Assembly: GCA_947588655.1 (NCBI GenBank)
Contig: CANPYS010000010.1
Coordinates: 1-51,120 of the forward strand
Source: an uncultured Alphaproteobacteria bacterium
Lineage (GTDB): Bacteria; Pseudomonadota; Alphaproteobacteria; RF32; CAG-239
Reading direction: 5' to 3'
Length of the DNA: 51,120 nt
The notes beneath the pieces are model-generated. The model worked only from the letters and a program-made list of their open reading frames with translations, made no database searches and had not been told where the DNA came from. A program made the position numbers and the translations under genes. Positions 25,379-32,505 of the stretch are shown piece after piece. Position 1 is the first letter of the stretch, and each line of letters begins with the position of its first letter.

Positions 25379-26386
25379 TTACCAAACAAAACCGTTTGCG
25401 CAAAGTTTTGCAAAATGAGGCTTGTTTAAACCGAGTTTTTCAATAACGTTTTTCGGTGAAAAGTCGCCTTGCAATACTTTTTGTGAAACAACACCGTTTT
25501 TGATTGTTTTTAAAACCGCACTTGGTAGTTTTGAACGCCCAATGCATGATGAAAGATAAACAAACGCTTCATCATTATCATGCAAATTTTCTTGAGCCAA
25601 ACGTCTGGCAAAAAGATTTAAGCTAACATCTGCCTTGCTTGCATCTTTCGTCCAAGGTGAACCACCGCCTACAGGGCAAGCAGTTTCATAAAAATCAACC
25701 GCTAATTTGCGCCCCGTAATGCCGCAATCGGCAATGCTAGAATGACAGACATAACTTCCCGTACCATTTACAATCAGTTCTTTGGGCTTTTGTCCCAAAG
25801 TCTTTATAATAAAATCCGTTAAGTCTTGCGGTTCAAGCATTGGAACAGCAACGACAGCTGTTTCAATATTTTTGTTTTCATCAATTGTAATTTGTGTCTT
25901 AATGTCTAGACCAAGTTTTGAGTCTTTTTCTTTGGCTTTTTGATACAAAGCATTATTGAGCTTTTTTGCCAAATACAACTCTGTCGGCATCAGGCCTTCA
26001 CCTTGGCAGGCATAACCCACAAATACGCCTTGATCGCCCCAACCGCCATTTTCAACACCTTGGCTGATTTGTGGTGATTGGCAACCTATCAGGTTAATGA
26101 TTTTAAGTTTGTTCGGTTCAATGGCGTTTTCATGCCATTTTGATGCATATTCTTTGCAATAGCCAACTTCTGCCAAAGCATCTTTGACATAAGTCTCAAC
26201 ATTTGCTAAGTTAATATGCCCGCAGACTTCTCCACCTAAAACAACCGTGTTGTCTTTGAGCATAACCTCAACAGCATAGCGCAGATGAGGATCTTGTTCA
26301 AGCAAGCGGTCAAGAATGTAAGAGGAAATATAGTCAGCGGTTTTATCAGGGTGTCCTAAAGACACGTATTCTGCAGTTTTTTGCAT
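25379..26386 (-). CDS. metK: S-adenosylmethionine synthetase, short divergent form
   Basis: Makes SAM from methionine and ATP. Signatures are recognisable but divergent: GHPDKTADYISSYILD, GGWGDQGVFVGYACQGE (normally GAGDQG), TGRKLAVDFY, and GGGSPWTKDASKADVSLNLFARR (normally GGGAFSGKD). At 335 residues it is about 50 shorter than canonical MetK. The ATG at 26386 has GGAGA upstream, and that site lies at the end of a candidate SAM riboswitch; a frame running on to 26443 would translate the riboswitch and is rejected. The divergent neighbour mtnN recycles SAM by-products, which supports the assignment. Confidence 0.9.
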   Translation of the reverse strand: MQKTAEYVSLGHPDKTADYISSYILDRLLEQDPHLRYAVEVMLKDNTVVLGGEVCGHINLANVETYVKDALAEVGYCKEYASKWHENAIEPNKLKIINLIGCQSPQISQGVENGGWGDQGVFVGYACQGEGLMPTELYLAKKLNNALYQKAKEKDSKLGLDIKTQITIDENKNIETAVVAVPMLEPQDLTDFIIKTLGQKPKELIVNGTGSYVCHSSIADCGITGRKLAVDFYETACPVGGGSPWTKDASKADVSLNLFARRLAQENLHDNDEAFVYLSSCIGRSKLPSAVLKTIKNGVVSQKVLQGDFSPKNVIEKLGLNKPHFAKLCANGFVW

Positions 26387-26394
26387 TTTAGTCT

Positions 26395-26446
26395 CCTTTT
26401 TAGTCCGTTTATGGTGCCGGACAAGTTGGTTAAATCCACACATTAC
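26395..26446 (-). promoter_or_regulatory. Candidate SAM-II/SAM-V-type riboswitch ahead of metK
   Basis: Minus-strand leader read 5' to 3': GATTTAACC (26428-26436), then TTG, TCCG, GCACC, ATAAA, CGGA and CTAAAAAGG (26395-26403). This order and wording match the SAM-II core (GAUUUAACC, UUG, AUAAA, CUAAAAAGG). A pseudoknot helix forms from GTCCG with CGGAC. The P1 stem is weak (GTGT with GCAC). The AAGGAG ribosome-binding site of metK is at the 3' edge, as expected for SAM-II translational control. The predicted transcription start (about 26446) coincides with the 5' edge. Confidence 0.65.
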
Positions 26447-26452
26447 GAGTTT

Positions 26453-26481
26453 GGGATATCATTGTGGTTGACAACTGTCAA
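26453..26481 (-). promoter_or_regulatory. metK promoter
   Basis: Minus strand: TTGACA (26476-26481), 17-base spacer, TATCCC (26453-26458). Its -35 box is one half of the palindrome TTGACAACTGTCAA; the other half is the mtnN -35 box. Confidence 0.6.
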
Positions 26482-26496
26482 GCAAAAATTTATAAA
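26468..26496 (+). promoter_or_regulatory. mtnN promoter
   Basis: TTGACA (26468-26473), 17-base spacer, TATAAA (26491-26496), close to consensus. AAGGAGG precedes the ATG at 26520, so the leader is very short. Confidence 0.8.
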
Positions 26497-26519
26497 ATGT
26501 TGTATAAAAGGAGGATATC

Positions 26520-27134
26520 ATGAAAATTGCTATTTTAGCGGCTATGGAAAGTGAAGTTAAGTTGTTAAAAACACTTGAAAGTGCTGATGTTATTGTCACT
26601 CAAACTGGAATTGGTAAAGTTAATGCCGCTTTGAAAACCGCCACTATTATTGAACGATACAAACCTGATTTAATTATTAATTCAGGTGTTGCCGGTGGTT
26701 TAGATGAAAAATTAAATATTGGCGATGCTGTTGCTGGCGCTTTAATCTGTTATCATGATGTCTGGTGTGGCACGCCTAATCTTAAGGGGCAAATTCAAGG
26801 CTTGCCACTTTTTTTTCAATCTGATTCTAAAGCTCTCTCTGTTTTAGATCCTTTAGTTCATAAAGGTTTGATTATTTCGGGCGATCAATTTATTCAGGAT
26901 AAAGAAAAGTTATTGTCTTTAAAGGCAGATTTTCATGAGGCTTTGGCTGTTGATATGGAATCGGCTGCCGTCGCGCAAACATGTTATATTTATCAAACGC
27001 CTTTTATTAGCATCAGGCTTATTAGCGACACTCCAGGTGTAGCGCATCATCAGGAGCAATACGATTCCTTTTGGCAGAACGCCGCCCAAAAATCATTTGA
27101 AAAAATTAAACAGGTTGTCTCAGCTTTATATTGA
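26520..27134 (+). CDS. mtnN: 5'-methylthioadenosine/S-adenosylhomocysteine nucleosidase
   Basis: MtnN (Pfs) hydrolyses MTA and SAH to adenine and a ribose product, clearing SAM by-products. The N-terminus KIAILAAMESEVKLL, the NSGVAGGLDEKLNIGDAV segment and the AVDMESAAVAQ purine/ribose-binding motif are characteristic. The late catalytic Asp sits in IRLISDTPG. At 204 residues it is slightly shorter than E. coli MtnN (232). It is transcribed away from metK from an adjoining promoter. Its 3' end overlaps the convergent PH-domain gene by 9 bp. Confidence 0.92.
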   Translation: MKIAILAAMESEVKLLKTLESADVIVTQTGIGKVNAALKTATIIERYKPDLIINSGVAGGLDEKLNIGDAVAGALICYHDVWCGTPNLKGQIQGLPLFFQSDSKALSVLDPLVHKGLIISGDQFIQDKEKLLSLKADFHEALAVDMESAAVAQTCYIYQTPFISIRLISDTPGVAHHQEQYDSFWQNAAQKSFEKIKQVVSALY

Positions 27135-27632
27135 CGGTTCCAAATTAATGGGGCGGTTGATAATAGCATCAATGACCTGTTTCATCAAACGTGGCTGATT
27201 GACAAAGCGGAACACGATTTTAGATGTCCCTGTTCCCGAAAACAAAATATCGCCGTAATTAAAAATGCGCCCGAAAAAGCTTTGTCTGATTTCAACCGAT
27301 TCAATACGCTCACGGTGAAGTTCTTCGGTTGTTACGTTAATAATACCCGTACGCTTCACAACACGTTTATTGGTACAAACCATTTCAATCATATTGCGTT
27401 TGAGCCATGATGTCGCTGTAAAAATCAGTAAAATGGCAACAATAAGCCATGCTATAATTTTATCGGCCGAATTCATTTCAGGCGTATAACCTAAGACTAA
27501 AATAAAAGTGCAAAAACTGATAATGGTCAACAATGAAGGAATAATCAAGGCAAAATAATGTAAACGCCCGACAATTTCTATATCTTCACCTTGTGTTAAA
27601 GTGCTAGCTGTATAACGGTATCTTCCAAGCAT
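27126..27632 (-). CDS. Membrane protein with bacterial PH-like domain (bPH_2)
   Basis: The 168-residue protein has two adjacent membrane helices (about 27-47 and 59-77). A bPH_2/DUF304-type domain follows: MVCTNKRVVKRTGIINV, then ELHRERIESVEIRQSFFGRIFNYGDI, and a strand pair ending IVFRFV. The pattern of TNKRVVxRTG followed by an I-E-S-V element is typical of the family. It is probably an inner-membrane protein; its biological role is unknown. No operon partner is evident: mpg ends the next unit 78 bp upstream of its start. Confidence 0.8.
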   Translation of the reverse strand: MLGRYRYTASTLTQGEDIEIVGRLHYFALIIPSLLTIISFCTFILVLGYTPEMNSADKIIAWLIVAILLIFTATSWLKRNMIEMVCTNKRVVKRTGIINVTTEELHRERIESVEIRQSFFGRIFNYGDILFSGTGTSKIVFRFVNQPRLMKQVIDAIINRPINLEPSI

Positions 27633-27709
27633 AGGTTTTCTCCTTGTTTAAGAACATTTATAGCATACACCCTAAAAAAATCAAATGTCAAATATAAAAC
27701 ATTAAGTTG

Positions 27710-28318
27710 TTATTTTTTGCTGATAAACGGATTATCCTTGATGTAAAACCGCCAAGGTTTGTTTTTATCTTTGCCACCATTTTCAATCCCTACTCTTTTA
27801 GCGGTTTTGATTTTGGGTGTTTCGTCCCTTTTGACAAGCCATATTTGATCACCTGTTAAATCTGCGCCGTTAAAGGCATCCCTCGTAATTTTTAAGGCTT
27901 GGCAGAGTTTTCCCGGACCTGTTGTGAGGTTTTTATCCGGTGCACCGTGGCGACGTTTGCGCATTTCTTCAAGGCCGGCAACCGGTTCTAAAGAGCGAAT
28001 GAGAATGCCGTTCGGCTCGCCTTCCGGGCTCACTATCACATTCATTTGAAAATACATGCCATAGGTAAAATAAACATACGCCACGCCGCCTTCTTCAAAC
28101 ATCACGGCATTGCGCTGTGTTTTGCGATATTGATAAGCATGACAAGCGCTGTCATGTGCGCCAAAATAAACTTCCGCTTCCGTGATTTTACCCGCAGTCA
28201 AAATGCCGTCAACAACCGTGCATAAATAAGCGCCCATAAGATCTTCTTTCACAAAGTCAAATGGATCTTTGAGATATTTTTCTTTTTCTATTTTATTTGA
28301 AAAATCAATTTGTTGCAA
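27710..28318 (-). CDS. 3-methyladenine DNA glycosylase (MPG/AAG family)
   Basis: Removes alkylated purines in base-excision repair. Family marks are DLMGAYLC, ITEAEVYFGAHDSACHAY (with catalytic Glu), RNAVMFEEGGVAYVYFTYGM and LTTGPGKLCQAL. The 202-residue length is standard. The start appears to be TTG (28318), 15 bp after mnmA, with AAGGG upstream at a longer than usual spacing. It is last in the rmuC/murG/mnmA/mpg run. Confidence 0.9.
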   Translation of the reverse strand: MQQIDFSNKIEKEKYLKDPFDFVKEDLMGAYLCTVVDGILTAGKITEAEVYFGAHDSACHAYQYRKTQRNAVMFEEGGVAYVYFTYGMYFQMNVIVSPEGEPNGILIRSLEPVAGLEEMRKRRHGAPDKNLTTGPGKLCQALKITRDAFNGADLTGDQIWLVKRDETPKIKTAKRVGIENGGKDKNKPWRFYIKDNPFISKK

Positions 28319-28333
28319 CGTTTTATTAAACCC

Positions 28334-29401
28334 TTACTTTATAATTCCACCGCCCAAAAGCAAGTCATTTTCATAAAATACGACCGATTGCCCTGGCGCC
28401 ACTGCCTTTTGCGGTTTTTCAAATTCTACCTGAAAATCGCCATTGGAAAGCGGCGTCACTTCAGCGGCAAAAGGCTCTTGGGCGGAGCGGATTTTTGCGA
28501 AAATCTGTCGTGGCTTTTCTATTCCTGCGACAGACACCCAATTTAGGTTTTGTGCAATTAAACCTGTGGTCCCAGCCTCGTCATCAAAGCCAACGACAAC
28601 TTCGTTTGTTTTGGGGCGTAATTCTAACACATACAAAGGCTTTTCCGCGGCAATGCCCATACCGCGACGTTGACCGACGGTATAATGCCAAATACCTTCA
28701 TGTTGACCCAAAATGCGTCCGTCACGCGTGACAAAGTTCCCTTTTTGAGGCTTTTGTTCCAAAATGTCGTTGACATCGCCTGAATAAAAATCCTGACTAT
28801 CTTTCTTTTCCGCCACTTCCAAACCTGCCAAGCGCGCGAATTGCCGCGTTTGATTTTTATCAAAACCACCCAAAGGCATCAGCACGTTTTGCAGCTGACT
28901 TTGCTTTAAACGATATAAAAAATAAGACTGATCACGCTTTTTATCCGCCCCGCGTGAAAGCGTATAACGCTTGGTGTTTTCATCAAAACCGACACGGGCA
29001 TAATGACCGGTTGCAAACTTATCAAAGCTGATGCCTGCCGCTTTTGCCGCCTGAGGCAAAGCCTCAAACTTGATGGTGGCATTGCATATCACGCAAGGGT
29101 TCGGGGTGCGACCTGATAAATATTCGGCCTTAAAATTTTGAAGCACCATTTTTTGATACAAGGCGCTACAATCCACAACCTCATACGGAATGTCAAGTTT
29201 TTGAGCCACTTTTTTCGCGGCGTCAATATCTTCCTTTTCGTGCGGGCTAAAGCACCCCTCGCCTTTTAAAGCGCCGTGAAAGTTGATATTTTTATCCCAT
29301 ATCGTCATGGTTACGCCAATGACGTCATTGCCCTCATTTTTTAATAAATATGCGGTTGCCGCCGAATCTACGCCGCCGCTTAAACCGACCAAAACTCTCA
29401 T
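28334..29401 (-). CDS. mnmA: tRNA 2-thiouridine(34) synthase MnmA
   Basis: Thiolates U34 of tRNA Lys, Glu and Gln. The PP-loop SGGVDS is at the N-terminus. The first catalytic Cys is in NPCVICNATIKF. The GHYAR and KRDQSYFLYRL blocks and the YTVGQRRGMGI segment are present. Where most MnmA proteins have the second catalytic Cys (DSQxICF), this one reads DSQDFYSGD, so that Cys is missing. The ATG at 29401 is nearly abutted by murG (one base between); the longer frame to 29491 lies in murG. Confidence 0.93.
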   Translation of the reverse strand: MRVLVGLSGGVDSAATAYLLKNEGNDVIGVTMTIWDKNINFHGALKGEGCFSPHEKEDIDAAKKVAQKLDIPYEVVDCSALYQKMVLQNFKAEYLSGRTPNPCVICNATIKFEALPQAAKAAGISFDKFATGHYARVGFDENTKRYTLSRGADKKRDQSYFLYRLKQSQLQNVLMPLGGFDKNQTRQFARLAGLEVAEKKDSQDFYSGDVNDILEQKPQKGNFVTRDGRILGQHEGIWHYTVGQRRGMGIAAEKPLYVLELRPKTNEVVVGFDDEAGTTGLIAQNLNWVSVAGIEKPRQIFAKIRSAQEPFAAEVTPLSNGDFQVEFEKPQKAVAPGQSVVFYENDLLLGGGIIK

Positions 29402-29402
29402 T

Positions 29403-30497
29403 TTAATTTCCTTTGGCATAATGTTCAACGGTTGCCGCCAAATCTTTGTTTGTGGTTGATTTAAAATGACTCGCGCGCATGGTTTTTTCATATTTTGCGC
29501 GGTTTTTATAAACCTTATCTATCAGGCTTAAAAAGGCTTTGTCATCTTTTAAGTCTTCATCGGCAATGAGCTCGCACCAACCGCGCTTTTGGAAAGATTT
29601 GGCATTTAACATTTGCTCGCCTCGGCTTGAACCCACGGGCAACGGCACCAAAAGCATGGGTTTGGCAAGGCTTAAAAGCTCAAAAATAGCATTTGAGCCG
29701 GCGCGCGAAACAACCATATCTGCCGTTTGCATCAGGTCTTTGAGTTCTGTGTCCACATATTCAAACTGCGCATAGCCTTTTTTCTTGATTTTTGGATCTG
29801 TCTGCCCTTTGCCGCAAATGTGAATAAGCTGATATTTTTTCAAAAGTGTATCCAGATTATGTCTGATGGCGGTATTAAGGCTTTTGGCACCCAAACTGCC
29901 ACCCACAATCATCAGGCAAGGTTTTTCTTCGGTTAACTTGCAAAAAGTACAGCCGCGCTTTTTAGAACCGCCCTTAAAGCGATCTGATAACACGGGACCG
30001 ACATATTCCACTTTCGCTTTGTCCGCCACATATTTTGCCGTATCTTCAAAAGTGGTGAAAAATTTGCGCACGAAAGGCAAGCTCATCTTATTGGCAAGAC
30101 CGGGCGTAACATCGGATTCATGCATCACGACCGGCACACCGTTGAGCTTACCGGCAACCACCACAGGAAACGAGACAAAGCCACCTTTAGAAAAAATAAT
30201 GTTCGGTTTTTCTTTGAAAACAATCCAAACTGCTTGCACAACGCCTAAAGGAATTTTGAGCATATCCCAAACATTTTGCCATGAAAAATAGCGGCGGAGT
30301 TTGCCGGTTAAAATGGCGTGATAATGTACTTTTTCAAACTTTTTGATGAGCTCTTTTTCAATGCCGTCATAAGAACCGACATAAACCACTTGCCATTTTT
30401 TTTCCAAAAACAATGGAATTAACGCTAAATTGAGCGTCACATGGCCCGCCGAGCCACCGCCCGTGAACATAATTTTTTTAACCGTTTGCCGCTTCAT
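29403..30497 (-). CDS. murG: MurG-type GlcNAc transferase
   Basis: Transfers GlcNAc to lipid I to make lipid II at the inner membrane. The glycine-rich loop GGGSAGHVTLN, the FSKGGFVSFPVVVA and MHESDVTPGLANK blocks, and the UDP-GlcNAc site (SRAGSNAIFELLSLAKPMLL) are all clear. Details such as YVGSYDGIEKELI and GKLRRYFSWQN look like Firmicutes MurG rather than the usual proteobacterial form, and the gene sits outside any division-cell-wall cluster. GGAGG eight bases before the ATG lies within the end of rmuC (20-bp overlap). Confidence 0.88.
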   Translation of the reverse strand: MKRQTVKKIMFTGGGSAGHVTLNLALIPLFLEKKWQVVYVGSYDGIEKELIKKFEKVHYHAILTGKLRRYFSWQNVWDMLKIPLGVVQAVWIVFKEKPNIIFSKGGFVSFPVVVAGKLNGVPVVMHESDVTPGLANKMSLPFVRKFFTTFEDTAKYVADKAKVEYVGPVLSDRFKGGSKKRGCTFCKLTEEKPCLMIVGGSLGAKSLNTAIRHNLDTLLKKYQLIHICGKGQTDPKIKKKGYAQFEYVDTELKDLMQTADMVVSRAGSNAIFELLSLAKPMLLVPLPVGSSRGEQMLNAKSFQKRGWCELIADEDLKDDKAFLSLIDKVYKNRAKYEKTMRASHFKSTTNKDLAATVEHYAKGN

Positions 30498-31770
30498 CGT
30501 TTAAGTCCTCCAACAAAGGTGTCGTATCGTCCTCGTGTTCCAAAGAAAGCGCCTTGGATGCTTTTGCGCCGTAATCTTTCAACCTTTCTGCCAACGAGAG
30601 TGCATTGCCTTTGCCTGTTGAAAGCTTGTTCATCGCCAAGTCATAATTTTTGCGCGCGCCTTCCAAGGCTTTGTCAATGCGTTGCATATCCTCGGTGAAA
30701 TTGGCAATTTTATCATAAAGCGCGCCGCCGACTTGTGCGATTTTCAAAACATTTTTGTTTTGGTTTTCAATCCGCCAGAGGTTTTCAACCGTGCGCAAAA
30801 TCGGCAACAAGGAAGACGGCGTCGTGACGGCGATGTTTTTCTTATAAGCATAATCATAAAGCGTGGTGTCCGCGCGCACCGCCTCCACGTAAGCACTTTC
30901 CACGGGGACAAAAATCACCACATAATCAAGCGCGTTATCTTTTAAAAGCTTTTGATATTCCTTGTCCGAAAGCTCGTCAATGTGATTTTTTAAGGCTTGG
31001 ATGTGTTTTTTAAGATGCTCGGCGCGTGAAATTTCGTCCTCGGCATTGACATAAGCCACATAATCATTGAGCGAAACTTTAGAATCAATAATCACACTTC
31101 GGTCATTAGGGAGTTTCACAATGACATCCGGGCGAAACTGGCGTTTGTCCGCCGCTTCAAACGTTTCCTGTGTGATGTAATTAATACCTTTTTGCAAGCC
31201 TGAAACTTCAAGGACGCGTTCTAACTGAAATTCGCCCCAATTACCTTGAAGCTTTTTGTTGCCCTTTAATGCCGCGCTTAAATCTTCGGCATCTTTGCTT
31301 AAATTTTGATTGAGTTGAAGTAAATTTTTAAGCTGTTCATCAAAGGACGATTTATTTTTAATGCTTTCTTCATGCGCAACTTCAACTTTTTTCTTAAAGT
31401 CCGCCATTTGATCTTGGAAAGGTTTTAAGAGCAGATTAAACGTGTTTTTTTGCTCCTCGCCAAAAGTTTTATTTTGCGCCAAGATAATTTCATTAGAAAT
31501 TTCTTGAAACGACTTTTTGATTTTTTCATCATCTACGAGCTGTTTTTCAAAATATTTCTTCTGATTTTCCAAATCTGATAAAAGGCGCGTGTTTTCGCGC
31601 TCCAATTCTAGATTCTGATTTTGTAATTCTTCCAATTTGGCGCTTAATTGTTGCTCTTTTTTTGATTTTTCGCGATTTTTAAGACCACTTAAGCTCCACC
31701 CTGTAATTAAAAAACCTAAGATTGCCGCCATCAGGCATGCCGCGATGATGATATATTGATTTTCTAGCAT
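30478..31770 (-). CDS. rmuC: DNA recombination protein RmuC
   Basis: RmuC limits rearrangements at inverted repeats in E. coli and carries a restriction-nuclease-like domain. Here there is an N-terminal membrane helix (IIIAACLMAAILGFLITGW), then a long coiled coil (about residues 30-160). The RmuC core follows with GNWGEFQLERVLEVSGLQ, RPDVIVKLPND, VIIDSKVSL and YVVIFVPVESAYVEA. The ATG at 31770 has AAAGGAG upstream; the frame to 31815 adds an unconserved basic peptide. It is first in the run rmuC/murG/mnmA/mpg and divergent from the HD-domain gene. Confidence 0.92.
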   Translation of the reverse strand: MLENQYIIIAACLMAAILGFLITGWSLSGLKNREKSKKEQQLSAKLEELQNQNLELERENTRLLSDLENQKKYFEKQLVDDEKIKKSFQEISNEIILAQNKTFGEEQKNTFNLLLKPFQDQMADFKKKVEVAHEESIKNKSSFDEQLKNLLQLNQNLSKDAEDLSAALKGNKKLQGNWGEFQLERVLEVSGLQKGINYITQETFEAADKRQFRPDVIVKLPNDRSVIIDSKVSLNDYVAYVNAEDEISRAEHLKKHIQALKNHIDELSDKEYQKLLKDNALDYVVIFVPVESAYVEAVRADTTLYDYAYKKNIAVTTPSSLLPILRTVENLWRIENQNKNVLKIAQVGGALYDKIANFTEDMQRIDKALEGARKNYDLAMNKLSTGKGNALSLAERLKDYGAKASKALSLEHEDDTTPLLEDLNDEAANG

Positions 31771-31849
31771 TTTCTTCTCCTTTACTTTTTCTACCACCTT
31801 CCCATAAAATAGCAAGCGTGTTTTCTCTCTTTTCCTCTTGCATTTTTTC

Positions 31850-31880
31850 TTGACAAGCGTAATTTATGAAAGAGTATTTT
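31850..31880 (+). promoter_or_regulatory. Promoter of the HD-domain gene
   Basis: TTGACA (31850-31855), 19-base spacer, TATTTT (31875-31880). A transcript from here would exclude an ATG at 31866 and supports the start at 31938. Confidence 0.5.
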
Positions 31881-31937
31881 AATAAGAGACAGTATAAGCT
31901 TGAAACAGAATTTGTATTGTTTTTTAAGGAGAGAAAA

Positions 31938-32498
31938 ATGTCAGAGAGAATATTTGATGCTATGGAATTTGCACAAAAGGCTCACAGAGGGCAATATCGT
32001 AAGTGTAGTCCCGTACCCTTTATTGTTCATCCTATGTGGATTATGCAACGCTTGATTCGTGAAGGCTGTTCTGAAGATGTCGTGATTGCCGGTTTGCTTC
32101 ATGATGTGGTTGAAGATACACCTTATACACTTCAAGATATTCAAAAACTATTTGGAAATCGCGTTGCAGAACTTGTTCTAAGCGTCAGCGAGCCGGATAA
32201 AAGTTTGAGCTGGCAAGAGCGTAAAGATCATACCATGGCTTATTTTGATAAATGTAACGATACAGATTCTCTTTATATTCTTGCCGCGGATAAATTGCAC
32301 AATGTTTTAAGTATGAAAACTGATTATGAGCGTCTGGGCGATGCGCTATGGTTAAGATATAACGCCCCAAAAGAAAGGCAAAAGTGGTATTATACAAGTA
32401 TCGCCGATATTTTGATTAAACATTCAAAATCTAAAGATGATATTTTTCGCATTTATCATGATGTGACATACGGCTTTTTTCAATCCCTTCACATTTGA
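31938..32498 (+). CDS. HD-domain phosphohydrolase (RelA/SpoT hydrolase-like, MESH1 type)
   Basis: A stand-alone HD domain of the type found in the hydrolase half of RelA/SpoT proteins. Metal ligands are visible: His in the RGQYRKCSPVPFIVHP block, the HD pair in VIAGLLHDVVEDTPYT, and Asp in ILAADKLHNV. No synthetase, TGS or ACT domain follows, and the length is 186 residues. A (p)ppGpp hydrolase or other nucleotide pyrophosphohydrolase role is likely. The ATG at 31938 follows AAGGAGAG. Confidence 0.8.
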   Translation: MSERIFDAMEFAQKAHRGQYRKCSPVPFIVHPMWIMQRLIREGCSEDVVIAGLLHDVVEDTPYTLQDIQKLFGNRVAELVLSVSEPDKSLSWQERKDHTMAYFDKCNDTDSLYILAADKLHNVLSMKTDYERLGDALWLRYNAPKERQKWYYTSIADILIKHSKSKDDIFRIYHDVTYGFFQSLHI

Positions 32499-32505
32499 GG
32501 GAAAT

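Noticed and set aside
26387-26443. Upstream extension of the metK reading frame
   Set aside because: It would translate the riboswitch sequence. The ATG at 26386 has GGAGA at proper distance and begins the conserved protein.
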